A stretch of DNA of 56,633 nucleotides from Lachnospiraceae bacterium (lineage in GTDB: Bacteria > Bacillota > Clostridia > Lachnospirales > Lachnospiraceae), in NCBI GenBank assembly GCA_022768745.1, contig JALELK010000005.1, forward strand, positions 1-56,633, read 5' to 3'. Each line of letters starts with the position of its first letter. The first letter of the stretch is position 1. Under the pieces are notes generated by a model. The model worked only from the letters and a program-made list of their open reading frames with translations, ran no database searches and had not been told where the DNA came from. Shown piece by piece: positions 1 through 7,730 of the stretch. The position numbers were made by a program, and so were the translations under genes.

Positions 1-40
1 GTGTAAGTTCAATGTTTTTTCCTGTGATCGTAATTCTCAT
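1..40 (-). CDS. hpf: Ribosome hibernation promoting factor (HPF/RaiA family), 5' end only
   Basis: Only the first 13 codons lie in the window; the gene runs off its left edge. They read MRITITGKNIELT, which matches the N-terminus of long-form HPF proteins of Firmicutes. These bind the 30S subunit and dimerise 70S ribosomes into inactive 100S particles in stationary phase. An in-frame ATG nine bases upstream (position 49) touches the AAAGGGG ribosome binding site, whereas the ATG at 40 has the normal spacing of about 9 nt, so 40 is chosen. A promoter with a TATAAT box sits 50-80 nt upstream. The identification rests on 13 residues only. Confidence 0.6.
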   Translation of the reverse strand, partial: MRITITGKNIELT

Positions 41-92
41 GATGCCCATCCCCTTTATACATTTATTTGATACCTAGGAATATCATAGGTTA

Positions 93-120
93 ATTATAAC
101 ATATTTCCCTATTCAGACAA
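93..120 (-). promoter_or_regulatory. Sigma-A promoter of hpf
   Basis: Read on the minus strand: -35 TTGTCT (115-120), 16-bp spacer, -10 TATAAT (93-98) preceded by TGT (extended -10). It points at the hpf start and gives a leader of about 45 nt containing the near-palindrome CCTATGATATTCCTAGG. Confidence 0.6.
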
Positions 121-173
121 GTAGTTTTCAGAAAATATTTATTATGGTTTCAAATTGTCCATACATTTATTTG

Positions 174-202
174 TTGAGTTTTTGACAGGTGTTTGATATA
201 CT
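174..202 (+). promoter_or_regulatory. Sigma-A promoter of the SDR gene
   Basis: -35 TTGAGT (174-179), 17-bp spacer, -10 TATACT (197-202). It lies 37 nt before the chosen ATG at 239 and diverges from the hpf promoter. Confidence 0.5.
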
Positions 203-238
203 TCTCTCAGATTTTATTATGGTTTGGAGGCACTTTTT

Positions 239-970
239 ATGTATAAAACAGCATTTATATCCGGAGCATCCAGAGGCATCGGTGCTGCCATTGCAAAAAC
301 CTTGGCACAGGAGGGTTATCATCTCAGTCTCACCTGTGAAAAAAACAAAGATATGCTCACGGATCTTGCAACAGAATTGGAAGAAAAATTCCATATCCGG
401 GTGCTGACCTTTGTTGGTGACATGAGCGACTACGACTTTGTATCCCGGGTTGCCTCCCAGACTCTTGCTGATTTTGGACAAATCGATGTTCTCATCAACA
501 ATGCCGGTATCTCCCACATCGGCCTGTTAACCGATATGTCCCCGGAAGAATGGAACCATCTCATTGGCGTTAATCTGTCCTCCTGTTTCTATACAGCCAA
601 AGGATTTGTGCCCGCCATGGTCTCAAACAAACAGGGGCACATCGTTTCCATCTCTTCTATGTGGGGAAGAGTAGGCGCCTCCTGTGAGGTTGCATACTCT
701 GCCAGCAAAGGAGGAATTCACGCTTTCACCAAAGCTCTGGCCAAGGAACTGGCTCCCAGCAACATTGCCGTCAACGCTTTGGCCTGTGGTGTCATTGACA
801 CGGAAATGAACGATTTCTTATCTTTGGAAGAGAGAACTTCTCTGGAAGAAGAAATTCCGGCGGGACATTTTGCCACAACAAAAGAGGTAGCACAGGCTGT
901 CCTCTCAATTTTGAACAGCCCATCCTACCTTACCGGTCAAATTATCGGGTTAGACGGGGGATATATTTAA
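239..970 (+). CDS. Short-chain dehydrogenase/reductase, FabG-like
   Basis: A 243-residue classical SDR, probably a 3-oxoacyl-ACP or other NAD(P)H-dependent carbonyl reductase of the cytoplasm. Visible motifs: the Rossmann glycine motif SGASRGIG (residues 8-15), NNAG (87-90), a catalytic Ser in SISS near 139, and YSASK (153-157) with the Tyr/Lys pair. It ends in the usual LTGQIIGLDGGY. The ATG at 239 has GGAGG 8 nt upstream; an in-frame TTG at 224 overlaps that site and is rejected. It stands alone, away from fatty-acid genes, so its substrate is unknown. The gene is convergent with the ABC importer operon and is followed by a long hairpin and a T-run. Confidence 0.85.
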   Translation: MYKTAFISGASRGIGAAIAKTLAQEGYHLSLTCEKNKDMLTDLATELEEKFHIRVLTFVGDMSDYDFVSRVASQTLADFGQIDVLINNAGISHIGLLTDMSPEEWNHLIGVNLSSCFYTAKGFVPAMVSNKQGHIVSISSMWGRVGASCEVAYSASKGGIHAFTKALAKELAPSNIAVNALACGVIDTEMNDFLSLEERTSLEEEIPAGHFATTKEVAQAVLSILNSPSYLTGQIIGLDGGYI

Positions 971-993
971 TCTTTTCATCATAACGCAAAAGA

Positions 994-1088
994 TTCCCGC
1001 ATAACTTTACATATTCCATTACAGACACGCTCTCGCTCGGAAAGAAACGTAACGGCCTGCAGATGGAATAGTAAAAGTTATGCGGGAA
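994..1088. repeat. Structured palindromic repeat, copy 1 (also acts as terminator)
   Basis: Outer stem TTCCCGCATAACTTT (994-1008) pairs perfectly with 1074-1088; an inner stem pairs ATTCCAT (1013-1019) with ATGGAAT (1063-1069). The left half and core (about 1006-1055) resemble 43095-43146 over some 50 bp at above 80 percent identity by eye, including the shared CAGACACGCT. On the plus strand the hairpin is followed by CCTTTTTATTTTT, so it can terminate the SDR transcript and perhaps the convergent ABC operon. Confidence 0.7.
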
Positions 1089-1099
1089 CCTTTTTATTT

Positions 1100-1861
1100 T
1101 TAAGAAAGGTCATGATACTTTCCTAAGAACTCTCTGGTTCGTTCATTTTCAGACTTGAAGAGTTCTTCCGGTGTGGTTTCTTCCACAATGACACCTTTAT
1201 CCATGAAAATCATACGATTTGACACATCTCTGGCGAAGTTCATCTCATGAGTCACGATTACCATGGTCATTTTTTCTTCCGCAAGTTCCTTAATTACCTT
1301 AAGAATTTCCAGTGTAAGTTCCGGATCAAGGGCACTGGTGGGCTCGTCAAAGAATAAAATCTTTGGACGCATAGCCAAAGCTCTTGCTATGGACACCCTC
1401 TGTTGCTGCCCCCCGGACAACTGATAAGGATAGGCATCTGCCTTATCGCCAAGTCCCATTTTATTTAGCAGAGCCCTGGCCTCTGTTTCCACTTCCTTGG
1501 GGTTTCTTTTTTGTACGGATACCGGAGCATCCATAATATTCTTCAACACAGAATAATGAGGGAAAAGATTAAAGTTTTGAAACACCAATCCAAAATTTCC
1601 CATAGCTTCTTTTTGTTGTTGTTTGGATCCGTAAACCGCTTTTCCATTCTGGGAGGAAATCACTTCCCTGCCTCCGTAAGAAAGGCTTCCATCATCCAGC
1701 GTCTCCAAAAAAGTACAACACCTAAGTAGTGTAGACTTCCCGGAACCGGAAGGCCCGATAATGGACACAACTTCTCCTTCTGCCACATGCATATCAATGT
1801 CCTTTAACACTAAAACTCCGTCAAACGCTTTTTTTGCATGCTTCAATTCTAATACGTTCAT
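1100..1861 (-). CDS. Polar amino-acid ABC transporter, ATP-binding subunit (GlnQ-like)
   Basis: A 253-residue ATPase of the polar amino acid uptake family (PAAT), driving import with the permease and lipoprotein encoded just upstream. Walker [10 protein letters not shown] (36-44), Q-loop FQNFNLFPH, signature LSGGQQQR, Walker [14 protein letters not shown] and the H-loop VTHEM are all intact. AAGGAGG precedes the ATG at good spacing. It is the last gene of a three-gene operon (binding protein, permease, ATPase). The substrate (glutamine, histidine, arginine, cystine or other) cannot be fixed from the sequence. Confidence 0.93.
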   Translation of the reverse strand: MNVLELKHAKKAFDGVLVLKDIDMHVAEGEVVSIIGPSGSGKSTLLRCCTFLETLDDGSLSYGGREVISSQNGKAVYGSKQQQKEAMGNFGLVFQNFNLFPHYSVLKNIMDAPVSVQKRNPKEVETEARALLNKMGLGDKADAYPYQLSGGQQQRVSIARALAMRPKILFFDEPTSALDPELTLEILKVIKELAEEKMTMVIVTHEMNFARDVSNRMIFMDKGVIVEETTPEELFKSENERTREFLGKYHDLS

Positions 1862-1873
1862 AAGCCCTCCTTT

Positions 1874-2524
1874 CTACTGATAGTAATTCATTTTCTTTTC
1901 CACAACGTTCATAATTGCCGCTACCACCGCATTAAAGACATAGTAGAACACAGCCGCCGCTATGAATGGTACCATGCTCTTTTGGGATGCCGCCAATGCC
2001 TTTGCCTGGGTAAACATCTCCGCATATGCAATGGAAAATGCCAATGAAGTATCCTTTACCAAAGTAATCACCTCATTGGTAACAGATGGCAAAATCCGCT
2101 TTATCACCTGGGGCAAAATAATCTTAAAAAAGGTTTGGAATTTTGTGTAACCAAGAACTTTGGCCGCCTCATACTGGCCCTTAGGCATGGAGGCAATTCC
2201 GCTTCGATATATCTCTGCAAAATATGCAGCATAGTTCAATGCGAAAGCTATGATGACCGCATACCCGCGATATGCGGAAGAGATACTAATGCCAAACAGA
2301 TAATAGGGGCCAAAGTAAACCACCAACAATTGAAGCATCAGGGGTGTTCCCCGCATAATGGATATGTATACTCTCACAATCCCCTGTATTATTTTATTTT
2401 TGGACATACGACCAAAGGCCACAATCAATCCCAAAGGCAGAGAAAAAAGCAAGGTCAAAAGGAAAATGGAAATTGTGGTCATCATGCCCTGTCCCAACTG
2501 GGCAATAATCATCTGCAAACTCAT
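1874..2524 (-). CDS. Polar amino-acid ABC transporter permease (HisM/GlnP-like)
   Basis: A 216-residue integral membrane protein of the His/Glu/Gln/Arg/opine permease family, with about five hydrophobic segments. The early segment MRGTPLMLQLLVVYF and the EAAKVLGYTKFQTFFKIILPQ stretch form the conserved cytoplasmic EAA loop that docks on the ATPase. It starts at an ATG preceded by AGGAG and ends 12 nt before the ATPase gene. It probably works as a homodimer, as no second permease gene is present. Length is normal for the family. Confidence 0.92.
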   Translation of the reverse strand: MSLQMIIAQLGQGMMTTISIFLLTLLFSLPLGLIVAFGRMSKNKIIQGIVRVYISIMRGTPLMLQLLVVYFGPYYLFGISISSAYRGYAVIIAFALNYAAYFAEIYRSGIASMPKGQYEAAKVLGYTKFQTFFKIILPQVIKRILPSVTNEVITLVKDTSLAFSIAYAEMFTQAKALAASQKSMVPFIAAAVFYYVFNAVVAAIMNVVEKKMNYYQ

Positions 2525-2556
2525 TTTTTGTCTCCTATCTGAATTAAATAAAGAAA

Positions 2557-2580
2557 CAGGCAGACCCTTTGGCCTGCCTG
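2557..2580 (-). terminator. Intra-operon terminator between binding protein and permease
   Basis: On the minus strand CAGGCAG pairs with CTGCCTG around a 10-nt loop and is followed by TTTCTTTATTT. It lies immediately after the binding-protein stop codon and before the permease. Partial read-through here is a known way to make more binding protein than membrane subunits. Confidence 0.65.
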
Positions 2581-2594
2581 CATCATAAATCTTC

Positions 2595-3407
2595 TTAAGG
2601 TTCTAAGATACACACATCCATATCAAACCACTTCTCGGAAATCTTGGCGAAGGTTCCGTCCTTAACCATTTCCTTCAAGGTGTCTTCTACCTTGTCTCGC
2701 AGTTCTTCATTTCCCTTTTTAAATCCAACCGCATATTGTTCTGTGGAAATCTGTTCATCCAGAATCATAAGTTCATCGGTTTTGTCTTTAATCTGATCCT
2801 TTGCCACAAACACATCCATAGCAATGGCATCCACCGCACCGGACTCCAGATCCATAATTGCAGTATTGTATTCACCTACGGTACGAAGTTCTGCAAAAGA
2901 ATTCTTAAGCTCCTCATTGTCTTCGATTGCCGACTGTGCAGAGGACTCTTTCTGTACTTCCACATTTTTACCCTTTAAATCATCCAAGGTCTTGATACCG
3001 GAATCTTTACGAACAACTACCACCTGGGAATTGTCCATATAAACGTCCGTCCATGTGTACTGATTCTCACGGCCATTGATGGTAAATCCATTCCAGATAC
3101 AATCAATGGTTCCTGATTCCAGTTCCATATCCTTGGCATCCCAGTCAATGGGCTGAAGAACAATCTTTTGTCCCATGCGCTTTGCGCATTCCTCTGCCAT
3201 TTCAATATCAAATCCGGTAAATTCGCCGTCATCTCCCACATAACCGAAAGGTGGAAAATCCTGATCAAAACCTACCACAAATGTGTTATCATCATTTGCA
3301 CTCCCGGAGGTGTTTTTATCCTTGGTTTCCTTTCCTCCGCAAGCTACCATTCCAACAGCCATCACTGCAATCAATACAAGGGCTGTCAACTTCTTAAAGT
3401 TCTTCAT
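2595..3407 (-). CDS. Amino-acid ABC transporter substrate-binding lipoprotein
   Basis: A 270-residue exported lipoprotein that captures the amino acid outside the membrane. The N-terminus is a lysine-rich signal peptide with the lipobox MVAC (Cys23), then a low-complexity linker and a bacterial solute-binding family 3 domain (TFVVGFDQDFPPFGYVGD, EFTGFDIEMAEECAKRMG). The ATG at 3407 has AAAGGA about 10 nt upstream; an in-frame ATG at 3428 has no ribosome binding site, so the shorter form is preferred. First gene of the importer operon. Residues that would identify the ligand cannot be assigned by eye. Confidence 0.92.
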   Translation of the reverse strand: MKNFKKLTALVLIAVMAVGMVACGGKETKDKNTSGSANDDNTFVVGFDQDFPPFGYVGDDGEFTGFDIEMAEECAKRMGQKIVLQPIDWDAKDMELESGTIDCIWNGFTINGRENQYTWTDVYMDNSQVVVVRKDSGIKTLDDLKGKNVEVQKESSAQSAIEDNEELKNSFAELRTVGEYNTAIMDLESGAVDAIAMDVFVAKDQIKDKTDELMILDEQISTEQYAVGFKKGNEELRDKVEDTLKEMVKDGTFAKISEKWFDMDVCILEP

Positions 3408-3512
3408 CCTATTTATATCCTTTCTCATGACGCTTTAGCGTGCTAACTGATTAAAAGATTAGCATATAATAGTGAAAAAGTAAAGGACAACTATTCCATA
3501 ACGACTATGGTT

Positions 3513-4340
3513 TTAGACAAAAGGATTATAAAACCGATTTCCATCATGGTAGGTAACCACAAGGGCCACAATCATAAACGCAAAGGTGACTGCCATAACA
3601 ACATAATCTCTTCCGGCAAGCTTTCTTCCCATATACCAGGTACGTTTTTTGTTTTTTCCGAACCCTCGCAACTCCATGGCATTACTTACCGTGTCAATCC
3701 GTTCCATACTTGTAAAAATCAGCGGAAAAATAATGGCAGAAACATTTTTAATGCGCTCTGTCAGTTTTGCCTTTCCCGACATTTCAATACCCCTGGCCTC
3801 CTGTGCGTTTTTGATTTTATGAAAATCATCCTGTACATCAGGAATGTAACGAAGGGCAATGGCAATGGAATAACCTATATTATAACTTACACCCAGCTTG
3901 TTTAAAGACGCCGCCAGTTCCGAAGGGTTGGTTGTGATGATAAACATAAATACCGCAGGGACAATTGTAAAATACTTCAGCACCACATTCAGCTCGTAAA
4001 ACAACTGCTCACCGGTAAGTTTCCAGCGCCCGCCTAAACTATACAAAATGTGTTCTGTGCCGTAAATTTTTGTTCCCTGACCAGGTGCAAAAATAAAGAT
4101 GGCAACCACATTGATAATCATAAATACCAAAATCACCTTGAACACAGAACCCACCTGGCTCCACTGTGTCTTGGACAATTTAAAAAGAAGCAGACTGATG
4201 AAAAGCATCACCGCCAAAATTCGGGTGTCGTACGTAAGCATACAGGTAATAGTCCATGCCAGGAAAAAAATCAGTTTTGTCACACCGCACAGATTTTCCA
4301 TCCAGGTGCCTTTTTCTTTGTATGTCAGCAATTTTGCCAC
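3513..4340 (-). CDS. ecfT: Energy-coupling factor transporter transmembrane protein EcfT
   Basis: A 275-residue membrane protein that couples the ECF ATPases to a substrate-specific S component. It has several hydrophobic segments and the two Ala/Leu-Arg-Gly motifs typical of EcfT: AQEARGIEM and MELRGFGKNKKR, the coupling helices. It starts at a GTG with AAAGGAGG upstream, and that GTG shares one base with the stop of the fused ATPase gene, so the two are translationally coupled. It is the last gene of a three-gene ECF operon. A weak stem lies downstream without a T-run, so no terminator is called. Confidence 0.88.
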   Translation of the reverse strand: MAKLLTYKEKGTWMENLCGVTKLIFFLAWTITCMLTYDTRILAVMLFISLLLFKLSKTQWSQVGSVFKVILVFMIINVVAIFIFAPGQGTKIYGTEHILYSLGGRWKLTGEQLFYELNVVLKYFTIVPAVFMFIITTNPSELAASLNKLGVSYNIGYSIAIALRYIPDVQDDFHKIKNAQEARGIEMSGKAKLTERIKNVSAIIFPLIFTSMERIDTVSNAMELRGFGKNKKRTWYMGRKLAGRDYVVMAVTFAFMIVALVVTYHDGNRFYNPFV

Positions 4341-6040
4341 TAGCGCACCCTCCTTTCATAGTTTATAAAGCATTCCACAAACGCAGAAGGTGACTGGATA
4401 CCACATTGCTTTGCCATCTCGTAAAGCGAGGTCTGTTTTAGATATGCCCGCTCCGCAATTTCGGCACTGGTCAAAACATTCGCCGGTGTATCATCAGAAA
4501 TCAGTTGCCCGTCTGCTATGACAATGGCACGGTCTGTGTATTCCAGCATCAGGTGCATATCATGGGTAATCATAATAATGGTTGTGCCCCGTTCCTCATT
4601 AATTCGCTTTAAGAACTCCATAATCTCGGTATAGTGACGATAATCCTGCCCTGCTGTAGGTTCATCTAAAATCATAATCTCCGGATTCATTACCAGAATG
4701 GAAGCAATGGTCACCCTCTTCTTTTGTCCAAAACTCAGGGCTGAAATGGGCCAGTTTCGGAAAGGATACAGTCCACAGATCTTTAGGGTGTCATATACCC
4801 GCTCCTTGATTTCCTCCTCTGGAACACCGCGAACGGCAAGTCCCAGTGCCACCTCATCATAAATCATAGCCTTGGAGATCATCTGGTTTGGATTTTGCAT
4901 TACAAGCCCAATTTTTTCTCCCCGCTCCTTGATGGAAAGAGGGGCAATGTCTTTTCCATCAAGAAGAATTCTTCCGCTTATGGGTTTCAAAAATCCACAT
5001 ATCAGACTGGAAAGAGTGGTCTTTCCGGCTCCGTTTTTACCAACGATACTCAGCATTTCACCCTGTTTCACAGAAAAATTGATATCCTGAAGTATCTGAC
5101 GGGACTCATCATATGCGAAGTCCAAGTGTTCCACCTCAAGAACTCTATCCGTTTCGTTTTTCTTAACCGGAGATTTTGCCTGTGCAAACCAGTCTTTTAC
5201 CTGATTCCGGTAGGGTGCAAAGTCCATAGTTTCCACATGGGCCGGATGGTCCTCTGAGTGTATATCGCAACCGGCATGTTTTAATGCAGTCACATAGAGA
5301 GGTTCACGGATTCCCTGACTTTTTAAAATATCACAGGAAAGCAGCTCATCCGGTGTCATATCTGCCACAATGACTCCATCTCCTACCACAACAATTCGGT
5401 CCACATCTTTGTAAAGAGCATCCTCTAATCGGTGTTCAATAATGACAATGGTCTTGTTCTGTTCTTTTTGGATGGAATCTATCAGTGCAATGGCACGTTT
5501 TCCCGTGGCCGGATCCAGATTGGCAAGGGGCTCATCAAAAAGCAGAATATCCACATCGTCTATCATAACTCCCGCCATAGACACACGTTGTTTTTGTCCT
5601 CCGGAAAGTTCCCCAGGCGCATGTCCAAGAAGATTTTTGATATCTACCATCTCTGCGATGTCATCCACCCGCCGGTGCATCCGTGCCTCTTCCATACAAT
5701 CATTTTCCAGTACAAAAGCCACATCCTCAGCCACGGTAAGACCGATAAACTGTCCGTCGGTATCCTGTAGAACAGTCCCCACCATTTTGGACAATCCAAA
5801 GATTCCCAAATCCTTTGGCTCCTTACCTCCAATATATAACTCACCGGTACTCTCTCCCCCATAAGAAAAAGGAACCAATCCATTGATACAGTTAGCAAGG
5901 GTTGACTTGCCCGATCCGGATGGTCCAATAATGAGAATTTTTTCTCCGGGATAGATGGCAAGATCAATATCCCGGAGAGTTGGTTCTACCTGTGAATTGT
6001 ATTTAAACGAATAATTTTTGAATTCAATAATAGGTTTCAC
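4340..6040 (-). CDS. Fused double ATPase of an ECF transporter (YkoD-type)
   Basis: A 566-residue protein with two ABC ATPase domains in one chain, replacing separate EcfA1 and EcfA2. Domain 1: Walker [10 protein letters not shown] (39-47), LSGGQKQR (145-152), LLFDEPLANLD. Domain 2: GKNGAGKT (334-341), a divergent signature LSFGQKKR (435-442), MILDEPTAGQD. A linker of about 60 residues joins them. The first GTG (6046) sits only 3 nt from AAAGGA; the in-frame GTG at 6040 has about 9 nt and is chosen. Such fusions usually serve dedicated rather than shared ECF transporters, so the adjacent S component is the likely partner. Confidence 0.9.
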   Translation of the reverse strand: MKPIIEFKNYSFKYNSQVEPTLRDIDLAIYPGEKILIIGPSGSGKSTLANCINGLVPFSYGGESTGELYIGGKEPKDLGIFGLSKMVGTVLQDTDGQFIGLTVAEDVAFVLENDCMEEARMHRRVDDIAEMVDIKNLLGHAPGELSGGQKQRVSMAGVMIDDVDILLFDEPLANLDPATGKRAIALIDSIQKEQNKTIVIIEHRLEDALYKDVDRIVVVGDGVIVADMTPDELLSCDILKSQGIREPLYVTALKHAGCDIHSEDHPAHVETMDFAPYRNQVKDWFAQAKSPVKKNETDRVLEVEHLDFAYDESRQILQDINFSVKQGEMLSIVGKNGAGKTTLSSLICGFLKPISGRILLDGKDIAPLSIKERGEKIGLVMQNPNQMISKAMIYDEVALGLAVRGVPEEEIKERVYDTLKICGLYPFRNWPISALSFGQKKRVTIASILVMNPEIMILDEPTAGQDYRHYTEIMEFLKRINEERGTTIIMITHDMHLMLEYTDRAIVIADGQLISDDTPANVLTSAEIAERAYLKQTSLYEMAKQCGIQSPSAFVECFINYERRVR

Positions 6041-6061
6041 AATCACATTTCCTTTAAAATA

Positions 6062-6613
6062 TTAGTCCTCTTTTGCAAGGCTTGATGACTTAGCTCCAAT
6101 CTTGGTATAACCAACGCCAAGAAGAGTTCCAAGAATTGCAGTAATAATCACATTGCCAAGGCAAGCGAACACGCCCTGAACAAATACCTTGTTTGCCGGC
6201 TCTGAGTAGATGAGAATATCAAGTACCGGAGCAACCACAATCCAGGCAACAATATTTGCTATAATCTGAACAATGTTGAACAAGGCAATGTTCTTACCTG
6301 AGAATCCGCCTTCTTTGATCTGAAACTTCTTTGCGAAAAGTCCCATAGCGATACCAAACACTGCATCCGGGAATACCCAGCTCCACCAGATACTACCATA
6401 AAACATAGCATCTCCCAGGGCATGTCCCAAAAGACCTACAATACCACCAACGATTGGTCCAAACACTGCTGCCAAAAATGCCAACACTGCTGCTCTTGGT
6501 TGTAAAGATGTATTGGGGATAAATCCCAGTGGAATCTGCACCTGTGTAAGTACTACAAACAAGGCAGTGCCAATACCGGTTGCAACAACTTCTTTGATTC
6601 CAAATTTTTTCAT
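6062..6613 (-). CDS. ECF transporter S component, UPF0397 family
   Basis: A 183-residue membrane protein with five or six hydrophobic segments. The family pattern is clear: VVATGIGTALFVVL, then PNTSLQPRAAVLAFLAAVFGPIVG and HALGDAMFYGSIWWSWVFPDAVFGI. S components bind a vitamin or similar small molecule and dock on EcfT. The substrate of this family cannot be inferred from the sequence, and no riboswitch is visible upstream that would give a hint. The start has GGAGGACACAAGTT upstream. First gene of the ECF operon, driven by the promoter at 6646-6674. Confidence 0.88.
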   Translation of the reverse strand: MKKFGIKEVVATGIGTALFVVLTQVQIPLGFIPNTSLQPRAAVLAFLAAVFGPIVGGIVGLLGHALGDAMFYGSIWWSWVFPDAVFGIAMGLFAKKFQIKEGGFSGKNIALFNIVQIIANIVAWIVVAPVLDILIYSEPANKVFVQGVFACLGNVIITAILGTLLGVGYTKIGAKSSSLAKED

Positions 6614-6645
6614 AACTTGTGTCCTCCTTTGTTTTTTACTGCACT

Positions 6646-6674
6646 ATTATATGTTATCCTCTTATATTTCTCAA
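6646..6674 (-). promoter_or_regulatory. Sigma-A promoter of the ECF operon
   Basis: Minus strand: -35 TTGAGA (6669-6674), 17-bp spacer, -10 TATAAT (6646-6651). It lies about 35 nt before the S-component start, leaving no room for a riboswitch. Confidence 0.7.
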
Positions 6675-6749
6675 TGTTCAATTTGACAAATTTCGGGTTT
6701 TTCACTTTTTTGCCTTAATTTTACAACCCTTATCCTCAATTCCAACTGT

Positions 6750-7721
6750 TCAATACTTTTCCATAATCTTCTTCAGATAGTCCTGATACTGCATGCGGAC
6801 TTCCGCCGGTGAATCAATGGTAACATTTCCTCCCAAGCCCGTAATCCAACCAAAAAACTGAGGACTCACTTCCACCGACACCCGCACCAGAATATCATCC
6901 CCATCCGGTCGCATGGCTACCTCCGCACCAAAACGATCCACCATAACCCCGGCCATCCGGGCTGGTGCCCGAAGTCTCACAACATTCGGTTCTCCTGCAA
7001 ACATACTGAACCGTTTCTTTGCATAGTCCCCCTTATTAATCCCGCCGGCTGCCGGATTCCAGTCCTCTTCCGTCTCAAAAGCATTTCTGATTTTATCCAC
7101 CCGGTAGTGTCTGATTTCCCCAGCTTCCTCATCAAAAGCCACCAGATAATAATACTCATTATCCCAAAGCAGAAACTCAGGGCTCACCAGATAGGTCTTT
7201 CCATTATGCCGGAGTACCTGTTCTTTTTTTTCATTCCACTCCATATATTGAAAAGTCATCTTGTGATGATTATCAATGCAGTTGTAGATCTCATCAATAG
7301 CATAATATATACTCTCGTTGGCATTTTTTACACGATCGGAAACCACCACCTGACGATGAAGATGCTTTGCCTGATATTCGCTTGCCAGCCCCTCAATCTT
7401 TGCCACCAACTCTCTGGATTTCTTTTCTGTGATAAATTTGGATGCTGCCACTGCATCCACCAATAGTTTTAACTCCGGAAGTTCAAACTCCCGGTTGACC
7501 AGATAAAATCCATTGTTCTCCGGAGCCTTTTCAATATCCAGTCCATACTCCTGCAACACCTGAATATCCCGGTATATACTTTTTCGCTCAGCGGTGATTC
7601 CATATAGCTCCAACTCGTCAATCATCCTTGCTGCCGTCAGCGGGTGTTCTTCATCAGAATGTTCTTTTAACATATCCATAATATATAAAAGTTTTAGTTT
7701 TTGATTTGATTGATTTGCCAT
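6750..7721 (-). CDS. WYL-domain transcriptional regulator
   Basis: A 323-residue cytoplasmic regulator: an N-terminal winged helix of DeoR/YafY type (residues about 1-65), a linker, and a WYL domain around 130-230 (LLWDNEYYYLVAFDEE ... HYRVDKI), with a C-terminal WCX-like extension. WYL domains are thought to sense nucleotides or other ligands. The start has AGGGGAAAAG upstream and lies 9 nt behind the stop of the transglutaminase-like gene, so the two are probably co-transcribed. The downstream ECF operon has its own promoter, but this protein is a candidate regulator of either neighbour. No terminator is evident after it. Confidence 0.88.
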   Translation of the reverse strand: MANQSNQKLKLLYIMDMLKEHSDEEHPLTAARMIDELELYGITAERKSIYRDIQVLQEYGLDIEKAPENNGFYLVNREFELPELKLLVDAVAASKFITEKKSRELVAKIEGLASEYQAKHLHRQVVVSDRVKNANESIYYAIDEIYNCIDNHHKMTFQYMEWNEKKEQVLRHNGKTYLVSPEFLLWDNEYYYLVAFDEEAGEIRHYRVDKIRNAFETEEDWNPAAGGINKGDYAKKRFSMFAGEPNVVRLRAPARMAGVMVDRFGAEVAMRPDGDDILVRVSVEVSPQFFGWITGLGGNVTIDSPAEVRMQYQDYLKKIMEKY

Positions 7722-7730
7722 TCTTTTCCC

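Noticed and set aside
3429-3512. Possible promoter and TGCTAA/TTAGCA repeat before the amino-acid importer
   Set aside because: Several weak -10/-35 choices exist but none stands out, so no promoter is called.
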